A stretch of 64,000 nt of DNA. It comes from Anaerolineae bacterium. GTDB taxonomy: Bacteria > Chloroflexota > Anaerolineae > Aggregatilineales > J027. A program made the translations under genes and the position numbers. The notes below the pieces were generated by a model. It had not been told where the DNA came from. It made no database searches and saw only the letters and a list, made by a program, of their open reading frames with translations. The DNA lies in contig JAIOHL010000317.1 of assembly GCA_019913005.1 (NCBI GenBank), positions 52,319-116,318 on the forward strand, written 5' to 3'. Shown in pieces: positions 8,523-15,531 of the stretch (position 1 is the first letter of the stretch; each line of letters begins with the position of its first letter).

Positions 8523-8588
8523 TTAAGTATCCTAAGATTTTTTAGGTCAAACATGAGGGGCGGGGCGATGACCACCGCCCGATAGCAA

Positions 8589-8807
8589 TTAGTCAGGCAG
8601 AATCTTTGTTCCCAACAGCCAATCCAGCGGAATCAAAATCAAGAAACCCAGTGGGATGACGGTCAGTAGAAAATATTTGACGCTGTAGGTCGCAATATCA
8701 GTTCCCAGCCAGACGTATACAATACCAAGCGAAATAATCAGGGCCAGCGTAAAGGACACAGCCCACAGACCATAGCCGAGAACGACGCGGGGGGATGGTT
8801 GTTTCAT
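8589..8807 (-). CDS. small two-span membrane protein
   Basis: A 72-residue protein with two hydrophobic segments, about residues 12-34 (LWAVSFTLALIISLGIVYVW) and 43-64, ending in TKILPD. There is no charged catalytic motif. It lies upstream of the lipoprotein-cupin pair in the same direction, with a 66-base gap. No family recognised. Confidence 0.6.
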   Translation of the reverse strand: MKQPSPRVVLGYGLWAVSFTLALIISLGIVYVWLGTDIATYSVKYFLLTVIPLGFLILIPLDWLLGTKILPD

Positions 8808-8944
8808 GGTTGCTCAAACGACTCCTCATCAACCAGCAAATTGCAAATGGGTACTTTATCAGGGCCAAATTGTAGCGAAAGGGTGAACGGCTGGCAAGGA
8901 TTGGCCCGTGAATTGTTGCACAAAGGCATGAGAGAGGGGAAAAA

Positions 8945-8966
8945 GGGCGAGCTTGACGACCCGCCC
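8945..8966 (-). terminator. terminator of acyl-CoA dehydrogenase gene
   Basis: On the minus strand GGGCGGG pairs with CTCGCCC (one G-U pair) around an 8-base loop and is followed by TTTTTCC. It lies 18 bases past the stop of the acyl-CoA dehydrogenase gene. Confidence 0.75.
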
Positions 8967-8983
8967 CGCTTTCAATTTGGCAC

Positions 8984-10261
8984 TTATTGCAGTTCGCGGG
9001 AACTGTAATCGAGAATACGGCGGGCCACAATCAACAGGTTAATTTGGCCTGTGCCCTCGTAAATATCGTTGATTTTGCCGTCGCGCATCCATTTTTCGAC
9101 CAACCACTCGCGGCTGTATCCCATTTGGCCTAGAATTTCGACGGCTTTTTGGGTGAGCCATGTCACGGCCTTACCCGCTTTGACCTTGCACATGCTGGCC
9201 TGTAAGCTGTTATATTGGCCGTGATCGAGCATGGCGATGGCACGTAGGGTCAGCAATTTGGCAGCCTTGAGTTGGGCCTCCATTTCTAAGACATCACGCT
9301 GCACGGCGGTCAGTTTGTGATAGGGCATGTCGTAAGGGATTTCGATACCTGCCTCAGCCAATTGCTCTTTGACAAATTCGAGCGCGGCCCGACCTACCCC
9401 TAATGCGCTGGCGGCCACCAATGGACGTGAGCCATCAAAGGTTGCCATCGCGCCCTTGAAGCCTTCTTTGCTGTCTTTCTGTTGGACTTCGGCGCTACCT
9501 AAGAGGTTGTTGTAGGGGATACGGGCATCATTAAATACGATGGAGACGGTGTTGCTGGCGCGGATGCCATGTTTGATTTCTTCTTTGGTGACGCTGACGC
9601 CGGGGGTACCGGCCTCAACAACAAACGGCTTCATCCCTGCCCGACCTGCGCTGCGGTCAACGGTGGCCCACACAATGACGAGGCCATTCGATTCTTCAAG
9701 TGCCAAGCCGCCGCTGGTGCAGAAAATTTTCTCGCCGTTCAAAATCCATTCGTTGGTATCGGGATCAAGGGTGGCGACGGTCTGAATCGCGCTAGTGTCC
9801 GAACCTGCGCCGGGTTCGGTCATTGCCATCGCACCCCATACAGGTTGATCACCTTCGCCAAAACGACGCAGCAACCGTTCTTTTTGCTCAATCGTACCGA
9901 CAGCCTCAATCGCGCTGCCTGCCAGTTGAGGGCTGGGGAGGCATAGATAGACACCGACATCCCCCCACGACAATTCTTCGACCAGCGACATTAGCCGCAG
10001 ATATTCATAGCGCGGGCCGCGTTTTTCTTTTTTCTCGCTGCTCTCTGAGCCGCCATTTTGGGCTTTCGCCAGCATTTTTTGGAGCGAATGGGCTTGCTGG
10101 TCACGCAAAACGGGCCAGATCATGTTGACAAATTCGGTGGGGCGGGCGTGTTCGTTTTCATCCAGTTCCCGCGAATGGGGGCGCATGACCGTCTCAGCCA
10201 CAAAATGGGTCATCTGCTGCTGCTGGACGATATTTTCGGGAATTTCAAAACTTATGGGCAT
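8984..10261 (-). CDS. acyl-CoA dehydrogenase
   Basis: A 425-residue FAD flavoprotein that desaturates acyl-CoA thioesters at the alpha-beta bond, passing electrons to electron-transfer flavoprotein. Family signature one is MAMTEPGAGSDTSAI (about residue 156). Signature two near the C-terminus is QMGYSREWLVEKWMRDGK, leading to IYEGTGQINL with the canonical catalytic base Glu402. The middle region (FNDARIPYNNLLG) is also typical. GGAGGAG precedes the ATG at 10261. Chain-length specificity is not readable. It is separated from the second acyl-CoA dehydrogenase gene by an unrelated gene on the other strand. Confidence 0.92.
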   Translation of the reverse strand: MPISFEIPENIVQQQQMTHFVAETVMRPHSRELDENEHARPTEFVNMIWPVLRDQQAHSLQKMLAKAQNGGSESSEKKEKRGPRYEYLRLMSLVEELSWGDVGVYLCLPSPQLAGSAIEAVGTIEQKERLLRRFGEGDQPVWGAMAMTEPGAGSDTSAIQTVATLDPDTNEWILNGEKIFCTSGGLALEESNGLVIVWATVDRSAGRAGMKPFVVEAGTPGVSVTKEEIKHGIRASNTVSIVFNDARIPYNNLLGSAEVQQKDSKEGFKGAMATFDGSRPLVAASALGVGRAALEFVKEQLAEAGIEIPYDMPYHKLTAVQRDVLEMEAQLKAAKLLTLRAIAMLDHGQYNSLQASMCKVKAGKAVTWLTQKAVEILGQMGYSREWLVEKWMRDGKINDIYEGTGQINLLIVARRILDYSSRELQ

Positions 10262-10354
10262 GGGATTTCTCCTCCTAGATTCTCGCTTGCATCGTATTGA
10301 TAAATTAGCTATAATTTAGTACAAATGTTCTATGGGTGATATAGGATTAAGGGC

Positions 10355-11158
10355 ATGGCGACTTCGCAGCGTAAACTTCAAACACTTTTTGGTTTTACCG
10401 AAACAGATTTGAATGCCAACCGCAAAGGCCGACTTTCTGCCGCGCAGATCAGAGAGTTGCAGCAGCAATCGGTCTATGAATTGAAAACGCTGCTTGGTAT
10501 TCCCGTGATTCTGGCAAGCGGGGCACTGTTGACGCTGGATTTGAAGATTGCCCTGCCCGTGCTGCTGGTCATGCTGACAATTGTGGCTGGTTTGGTAGCC
10601 CTGCACCGCGAACATCTGAAAACCATCCGCGACAAACAGGTGCATAAATTGGCCGGGCCATTGATTAAACATCCTTTGACGAACGGCAGCATTCAATACA
10701 TCATCAGTGTGGCAGGGCGGCATTTGCCTGTTGAAAGAGGGATGTATGAAGAATTGTCGGACGGGTATTTCGCCGTATATCTGCTTGAAGATTCCCATCA
10801 GATTCTTTCCATTGAACCTATCGCCAAGACCACCGTTAAAGCACCTGTCAAGACGCCAGCTAAATCGCCAACGACCAAAGTAACCACTAAAACGCCAGCC
10901 AAGACCAGTTCCACCGCTAAGGTCATGACCCGTACCACACCAGTGGTTGCCAAAACGAGTGCTTCCAAAACCACCAAGACGTTTAAGTCTGTCTCGTCGA
11001 AACCTGTCACCAAAGCGCCTGTTAAAGCCGCGCCATCCAAACCGATAAAGACAACCGTGCTGCAATCTCATGCGATGCCTGCCGCGAAACCCGCCAAGCC
11101 GAAAGGGGTGGTCAAACCGCAACCCCCCGCCGCGATTGGACGGTCACGCACGACCTAA
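10355..11158 (+). CDS. membrane protein with long Lys/Thr/Pro-rich tail
   Basis: A 267-residue protein of unknown function. The first 45 residues are soluble and polar, and two membrane segments follow (about 47-62 and 66-85, LLGIPVILASGALLTLDL and ALPVLLVMLTIVAGLVAL). A compact domain of about 65 residues with GRHLPVERGMYEELSDGYFAVYL comes next. From about residue 150 the protein is almost only Lys, Thr, Pro, Ala and Ser (repeats such as KTPAKS, KTPAKT, SKPVTKAPVK). That resembles histone H1-like or wall-spanning tails. A long open frame on the opposite strand is a by-product of this biased composition. Convergent with acyl-CoA dehydrogenase 2, ending 1 base from it. Confidence 0.7.
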   Translation: MATSQRKLQTLFGFTETDLNANRKGRLSAAQIRELQQQSVYELKTLLGIPVILASGALLTLDLKIALPVLLVMLTIVAGLVALHREHLKTIRDKQVHKLAGPLIKHPLTNGSIQYIISVAGRHLPVERGMYEELSDGYFAVYLLEDSHQILSIEPIAKTTVKAPVKTPAKSPTTKVTTKTPAKTSSTAKVMTRTTPVVAKTSASKTTKTFKSVSSKPVTKAPVKAAPSKPIKTTVLQSHAMPAAKPAKPKGVVKPQPPAAIGRSRTT

Positions 11159-11159
11159 T

Positions 11160-12272
11160 TTACGCGATCACCAATCCGGTGAACATTGGGATACCCCGCG
11201 CATTCCGCAGATAGCGCTCGACGGGATGTTCGCGGATGAAACCATGCCCACCCAAAACCTGCACGCCGCTGTCGGTGACGAAGACGGACGCTTTGTTGGC
11301 ATATTCACGCGCAAGATAGGCAGCTTGGGTAACTTCGTTGACGGGTTTGCCGCTGTCGGCCTGCCATGCCGCTTCCCACACCATCAGGCGGGTGCTGTCT
11401 ACTTCAATCGCGCATTCCGCCAGCATAAACGCGACGGCCTGTTTGGTCGCAATCGGCTTGCCAAATTGAACGCGCTCTTTGGCATAATTCTTGGCATACT
11501 CATAACTGGCCCGCATGACCCCGGTTGCCATTGCAGTAAGGCCGATATTCATATGATTGAGCAGATTTTCAAACTGTGTGCCATTCTGTCCACCTAATTC
11601 CAATTCGGCAGGCACACGCACATTATTGAACTGCACAGAATAGGTCGGCAAGCCGCGAATGCCCATCAATTTTTCACGTTCGCCAATCACCAAGCCCTCG
11701 GCATTGGCTTTTTCAACAATAAAACTGTTGGTTTGGCCTGTTTCGCTGTCTTTGGCGTACACCAAAATCCACTCGGCGTCGGCGGCGTTGGGGACATAGG
11801 CTTTTGCACCATTCAGCACAATATGATCACCGTTACGGGTGGCAGTGGTGCGCAGCACATAAGGGTCGAATCCAATTCCCGGCTCAATCAACGCGGCAGT
11901 GGCGGGATAGGGGGCGGGTTCACCAAAGAGCGGCAGGAAACGGGCTTTCTGGTCGTCCGTGCCACTGAACAAGACTGGATAGGCCAGCAGTGCGGGGGTC
12001 ATCAATTTTAAAGCAGCAGCAAGGTCGCCGTAGGCCAATTCTTCAAGGGCGAGGGCGTTGGTTACGGCGCTGTAATCACCAAAGCCACCCAGCGATTCGG
12101 GGATACTGGCGGGGAGCAGACCTATTTCCCAGCCTTTTTGTAGGATGGCATCGGGAATATCGCTGTGTTCATCCATTTCATGGGCGTTTGCGTGTAGATC
12201 GTTTTCGGCATAACGATTGATGGCGTCCACCAGCATTTGTTGTTCTTCGGTAGGGGTAAAATCCAGCATCAT
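11160..12272 (-). CDS. divergent acyl-CoA dehydrogenase-like protein
   Basis: A 370-residue protein with the acyl-CoA dehydrogenase fold: N-terminal DFTPTEEQQMLVDAINRYAE, middle VQFNNVRVP, and C-terminal YAKERVQFGKPIATKQAVAF and SGVQVLGGHGFIREHPVERYLRNAR with only 14 residues after that. It departs from the family in two places. Signature one reads LIEPGIGFDPYVL instead of TEPGAGSD. The segment that normally holds the catalytic base (YEGT) reads GIPMFTG, so the usual Glu is absent. The chain also stops soon after, slightly shorter than normal. It could use another base, as isovaleryl- and long-chain enzymes do, or not be a dehydrogenase. It lies just downstream of a TetR gene and may be its target. 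Confidence 0.8.
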   Translation of the reverse strand: MMLDFTPTEEQQMLVDAINRYAENDLHANAHEMDEHSDIPDAILQKGWEIGLLPASIPESLGGFGDYSAVTNALALEELAYGDLAAALKLMTPALLAYPVLFSGTDDQKARFLPLFGEPAPYPATAALIEPGIGFDPYVLRTTATRNGDHIVLNGAKAYVPNAADAEWILVYAKDSETGQTNSFIVEKANAEGLVIGEREKLMGIRGLPTYSVQFNNVRVPAELELGGQNGTQFENLLNHMNIGLTAMATGVMRASYEYAKNYAKERVQFGKPIATKQAVAFMLAECAIEVDSTRLMVWEAAWQADSGKPVNEVTQAAYLAREYANKASVFVTDSGVQVLGGHGFIREHPVERYLRNARGIPMFTGLVIA

Positions 12273-12341
12273 GTCTTCCTAAACTCCGATTGATAGGTGA
12301 TTCAAAAAATCGAAATTGGATAAGCCTGCCGCTCATCGCAA

Positions 12342-12965
12342 CTAATGTTTGGCTTCGGGTACTTGAACAGGGCTAAGGGCAGCAAGGAAGGTGTTCGACA
12401 TTTCATCGGCGATCTGTTCCCCAGTCAACCGCCCGCCTTCTCGATACCACACACCGACCCAGTTGTGTGCGCCGAGAATAGTCTTGGTAAAGATTGGCAC
12501 ATCCACTTGGCGAAATATCCCGGCGTCTATGCCTTCTTGAATGATGTGGGTATAAAGCTGCTCGAAGCTATCGCGGCGTTTGAGATAGGCTTTGCGGGCC
12601 TCTGGGTTTTCCAAGATGGTGCGGGTTTCAAACACCAAGGCCGCCGCAACTGAGGTGTTGTGGGTTAGGCCCAAGATATTGGTGTAGATGACCTTACGCA
12701 GTTTTTCATCGGGCATCAGGGTGTTGTCATCCACGACGGCTTGAACCTCGGCGGTGATTTGGTCAAGGCCCTCGTTTAATACCTCGATCAAAATCTGCTG
12801 TTTGCCGTCTGGAAAGTGATGATAGAGGCTGCCCGCCGTTAAATCTACTTCGGCGGCGATGTCGGACATCTTGGCGCCGTGATAGCCCTTACGCCGGAAG
12901 ACATTGGCGGCTGCCAACAAAATATCCAGCCGATTGACGGACTGTTCCGCAGGTTTACGTGCCAC
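12342..12965 (-). CDS. TetR-family transcriptional regulator
   Basis: A 207-residue repressor-type protein. The N-terminal helix-turn-helix is about residues 14-58 (ILLAAANVFRRKGYHGAKMS, then VDLTAGSLYHHFPDGKQQIL). The C-terminal ligand domain is predicted helical and unassigned. The GTG at 12965 is preferred because TetR proteins usually begin about ten residues before the first helix; a TTG at 12995 would add ten hydrophobic residues. A 24-bp near-perfect dyad (12988-13011) sits just upstream, consistent with autoregulation. The acyl-CoA dehydrogenase-like gene follows in the same direction 69 bases on, so control of fatty or branched acyl-CoA breakdown is a fair guess. Confidence 0.88.
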   Translation of the reverse strand: MARKPAEQSVNRLDILLAAANVFRRKGYHGAKMSDIAAEVDLTAGSLYHHFPDGKQQILIEVLNEGLDQITAEVQAVVDDNTLMPDEKLRKVIYTNILGLTHNTSVAAALVFETRTILENPEARKAYLKRRDSFEQLYTHIIQEGIDAGIFRQVDVPIFTKTILGAHNWVGVWYREGGRLTGEQIADEMSNTFLAALSPVQVPEAKH

Positions 12966-12987
12966 GAAAATTTCTTTCTCTATAAAA

Positions 12988-13011
12988 ATAATCAAATCAT
13001 GATTTAATTAT
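12988..13011. promoter_or_regulatory. 24-bp dyad, candidate TetR operator
   Basis: The palindrome core AAATCATGATTT (12994-13005) is perfect. It extends outward to 24 bp with a single mismatched pair (12993/13006). It ends 22 bases before the preferred start of the TetR gene. Symmetry, length and position fit an autoregulatory operator; binding is not shown. Confidence 0.6.
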
Positions 13012-13039
13012 ACCGGGCCTTGTCCAGTTTTCAAACAAA

Positions 13040-13070
13040 AAAGGCGACCCATCAAAAATGGGTCGCCTTT
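13040..13070 (-). terminator. terminator of the thrombospondin-type-3 protein gene
   Basis: AAAGGCGACCCAT (13040-13052) pairs perfectly with ATGGGTCGCCTTT (13058-13070) around a 5-base loop. In the minus direction the stem is followed by TTTTTTG. It lies 20 bases beyond the stop of the gene at 13090. Confidence 0.85.
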
Positions 13071-13089
13071 TCAGTGTCGCAAATATGAT

Positions 13090-14652
13090 TTATTCAGGGC
13101 ATCCATCGGTGCTGGTGCCAAACTCCGAGGGACAGGCATCAAAATCATCGGTCAAACCATCACCATCGCTGTCAACCCCATCCCCATCATCGCCAGTTTC
13201 GTCACCTGCGTCGTCGTCGCTCTTGTCGTCAGCCTCTGTATCGTCCACATCGGTGTCATCGGCGCCGTTATCGTTGTTGTCTGTGTCCTCAAGGCCTGTG
13301 CCATCCTCATCATCAGGAATTTCATCGCTGCCAAATTCCTCTCCTGTTGGACAGCCATCCTCGCCAAAGCCAAATTCATCGGGGCAGGCGTCAGCATCGT
13401 CGGGTGTGCCATCAAAATCGGTATCTCCGCTAAATGATTCTTCCCAGTCTAAGCAAAAGTCGGAATCGTCGCCTGTGCAAAGGTCGCCGATTTCACTATA
13501 GTAGTCTCCGCACGACTCATCCCACTCATTTTCACAGGTGTAGAGGGCGGCATCTATACACGAATCACCAAATTCCTCAGTGCAGTCGAGCAGGTCAAAG
13601 AAATCCCATTCGCTGGTATCCATAAGGTCGTCAAAATAAAACAAATCTTCGTCCAGCGATTCATCTTCTGATTCATAGGGGTCTTCGGGTTCGGTGGGTT
13701 CGCCATCCTCAAAGGGGACGTTGGTTTCTTCACCATCCTCTACCTCAACCGTCTTGCCGCCCGATGTCACCACGACATTGCCCTGAATATTGCGGATCAC
13801 CAGATTGCCATTCGGCCCATTGGTGCGAATTTGGGCGGTGCTGCCAATTTGAAGCTGGACGTTATTGACCATAACTGTCGCGGTCTGGCCCGATTCGGTT
13901 TGTACCATCATGCCTGTTGGGATGGCTTGGCAGGCAGCCTCTTCATCCATGCGCAGGGTAAAGGATTGCATGGGGGCGTTCATCGGGCCGGAATTGCTGA
14001 CAAGGGCTAACTGACTGGTATCGCAGGTGGTGGTGGCAAGTCCAGCGCTAATCCATCCCCTCGGCGTGTGCAGCCAATCACCCGCTTCGTTCCGACCATC
14101 AATAGGCAAGGTCGTGCCGGAGTCGAAAATATCCACGCCGGGGAAGTTGGTGCCGGGGCCAGACCGGATATTCAGATTGTCGCTGGTGTTGTTGGTGGCT
14201 TGGCACGCGGCGTTATTGGAGGCCAACTGCACTTGATTATTGATTTCTGTCCCACCAAAAACCAAGACCGTCACAAAGCCGTCGCTGTCGTCGGGCAGGT
14301 CGGCTTGCAGGCGCATCATGGCAATGCCCCATTCGCCTGTATTGGGGTCAATCGGGCGGGTGATGAGCGTTTCGACTTGATCCACGCCAATAATATCGCC
14401 CTCGGATGCAAAAGTGAGGGAGGGGTCACGCAAAATGGCGCTGATATTTTGATAGCCATAGCAGATTTCATTGCGCCCCAAATTGAGACAGGTGTTAGCG
14501 ACTTTTTGCAGCGCTTCTTGGACTAACGGGTCACAGGCCGCATTTTGGGCATAGGTGGTCGGTGGGGTGGGAGCGATGGTGGGGACGGTGGCGTAGAGCA
14601 TTGCTACTATAAGAATACCTGCCCCAGTTAGGCTGGCTAGGCGTTTCGTCAT
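13090..14652 (-). CDS. secreted SH3b / FecR-like / thrombospondin type 3 repeat protein
   Basis: A 520-residue exported protein. A signal peptide covers about residues 1-35, ending near TTYAQNAAC. A first Cys-containing domain follows to about 150. A bacterial SH3 domain is at about 155-205 (LNIRSGPGTNFPGV, then WLHTPRGWISAGL). At 255-315 a FecR-like beta segment reads VQLQIGSTAQIRTNGPNG and GNVVVTSGGKTVEV. The last 200 residues are extremely acidic with many Cys. Two thrombospondin type-3-like units (DTDFDGTPDDADACPDEFG and DSDGDGLTDDFDACPSEFG) sit on either side of an Asp/Glu run. Such repeats bind calcium, so the tail may be a Ca-dependent rigid or adhesive element at the cell surface. GAGGA precedes the ATG. 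Confidence 0.82.
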   Translation of the reverse strand: MTKRLASLTGAGILIVAMLYATVPTIAPTPPTTYAQNAACDPLVQEALQKVANTCLNLGRNEICYGYQNISAILRDPSLTFASEGDIIGVDQVETLITRPIDPNTGEWGIAMMRLQADLPDDSDGFVTVLVFGGTEINNQVQLASNNAACQATNNTSDNLNIRSGPGTNFPGVDIFDSGTTLPIDGRNEAGDWLHTPRGWISAGLATTTCDTSQLALVSNSGPMNAPMQSFTLRMDEEAACQAIPTGMMVQTESGQTATVMVNNVQLQIGSTAQIRTNGPNGNLVIRNIQGNVVVTSGGKTVEVEDGEETNVPFEDGEPTEPEDPYESEDESLDEDLFYFDDLMDTSEWDFFDLLDCTEEFGDSCIDAALYTCENEWDESCGDYYSEIGDLCTGDDSDFCLDWEESFSGDTDFDGTPDDADACPDEFGFGEDGCPTGEEFGSDEIPDDEDGTGLEDTDNNDNGADDTDVDDTEADDKSDDDAGDETGDDGDGVDSDGDGLTDDFDACPSEFGTSTDGCPE

Positions 14653-14759
14653 GAATCAGTCCTCGCTTTCGGGAGATTTTTAAAGCAGGGTCGTGCTGAC
14701 GTTAATATATCAATGATTTAGTCATTATCGCATGGAAATTCGGGGCGGGGCAATTATTG

Positions 14760-14785
14760 GGAAGGTGTAGACTCTTACACCTTCC
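14760..14785 (-). terminator. hairpin downstream of YjzC-like gene
   Basis: GGAAGGTGTA (14760-14769) pairs perfectly with TACACCTTCC (14776-14785) around six bases. It lies 6 bases past the stop of the YjzC-like gene. The following minus-strand bases (CAATAATT) are only weakly U-rich, so termination efficiency is uncertain. Confidence 0.6.
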
Positions 14786-14791
14786 ATATGG

Positions 14792-14983
14792 TTATTTACT
14801 GGATTTGGGAGGCCCTTTACGTTCCCATGTGCGATTTGGTTTTTGTGTAGGCGGTAGAGGCTTGTCTCCGCGCTCGATGGTTACCTGACGTGGATTGGAA
14901 ACTTGTCCACCACGCGGCCCTCGCTCTATATATTCACCGGGCTTACGAGGGGCCTCACCGGGTTTTTGAGGGGTTGATGACAT
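14792..14983 (-). CDS. YjzC-like small protein
   Basis: A 63-residue basic, Pro-rich protein. The pattern KPGEAPRKPGEYIERGPRGG, then QVTIERGDKPLPPTQKPN and a Trp near the end, resembles the YjzC-like family. The B. subtilis member has the same layout of Gly-Pro N-terminus, PQxVxxxxGDxxP and Asn-x-x-Trp, and no established function. AGGAGA is 8 bases before the ATG. It follows the DUF3892 gene after 11 bases and is surely co-transcribed with it. The assignment rests on my memory of the family pattern. Confidence 0.65.
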   Translation of the reverse strand: MSSTPQKPGEAPRKPGEYIERGPRGGQVSNPRQVTIERGDKPLPPTQKPNRTWERKGPPKSSK

Positions 14984-14994
14984 ATTATGATCTC

Positions 14995-15306
14995 CTAGAA
15001 TTCTGGCAGATTGCCAAGATTGTCTTTTTCTGTGGCGTTTCCATCGGTTCGAATGTATTTCGTCCCTTCTATTATGACGATTTCCACACGAGCACCATAT
15101 TGATACTTGCCATTTGCAGGAGTCGCTGTTGCAAACGTAATACCCTGCTCTATGGAACTAATGACGGTTTCTCGTGAGTACGTTTTTACTTCTCCCAAAG
15201 ATGTAATCAAATCGGCCGATGCTCTAACAGATTCGATATGGGTTCTCCGAGAGTTGTATCTTACGGCTGTGATGACGTAGTCTGCCCACTTTGTTTGATT
15301 TGTCAT
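14995..15306 (-). CDS. DUF3892 family protein
   Basis: A 103-residue cytosolic protein matching the DUF3892 layout. The pattern starts with ADYVITAVRYN and HIESVRA, has a Ser/Arg-rich middle with a conserved Thr (ISSIEQGITFAT), then ARVEIVIIEGTKYIRTDGN and the typical terminal DNLGNLPEF. The function of the family is unknown. TGGAG is upstream of the ATG. It is the first gene of a two-gene unit with the YjzC-like protein. Confidence 0.8.
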   Translation of the reverse strand: MTNQTKWADYVITAVRYNSRRTHIESVRASADLITSLGEVKTYSRETVISSIEQGITFATATPANGKYQYGARVEIVIIEGTKYIRTDGNATEKDNLGNLPEF

Positions 15307-15531
15307 ACGTACTATACTCCATTAGGATTTGTGAGCCTGTGCAGGCTTCGATCTGGTGTGATAAACTAAAATTCCAAAGATGGGGGGAGCATTGGAAAAT
15401 AGACCCTAACTACTTGTACCAAGCTCTCCCTACCGATAAATTCCCAATTTGAGCCACTTACTTCAAGCTACATCACCTCCTTAAATGAAATTCGACAGGG
15501 ACTAGATATGCTCTGGCCCCTGTTTTTGTAT

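Noticed and set aside
10316..11122. Long Gly/Arg/Phe-rich frame on the minus strand
   Set aside because: It is the complement of the Lys/Thr/Pro-rich tail gene. The composition bias removes stops and it has no ribosome site or family likeness.
15487..15522. Hairpin CAGGG/CCCTG with TTTTTG after it on the plus strand
   Set aside because: The loop is long (over 15 bases), the stem short, and no plus-strand gene ends before it.
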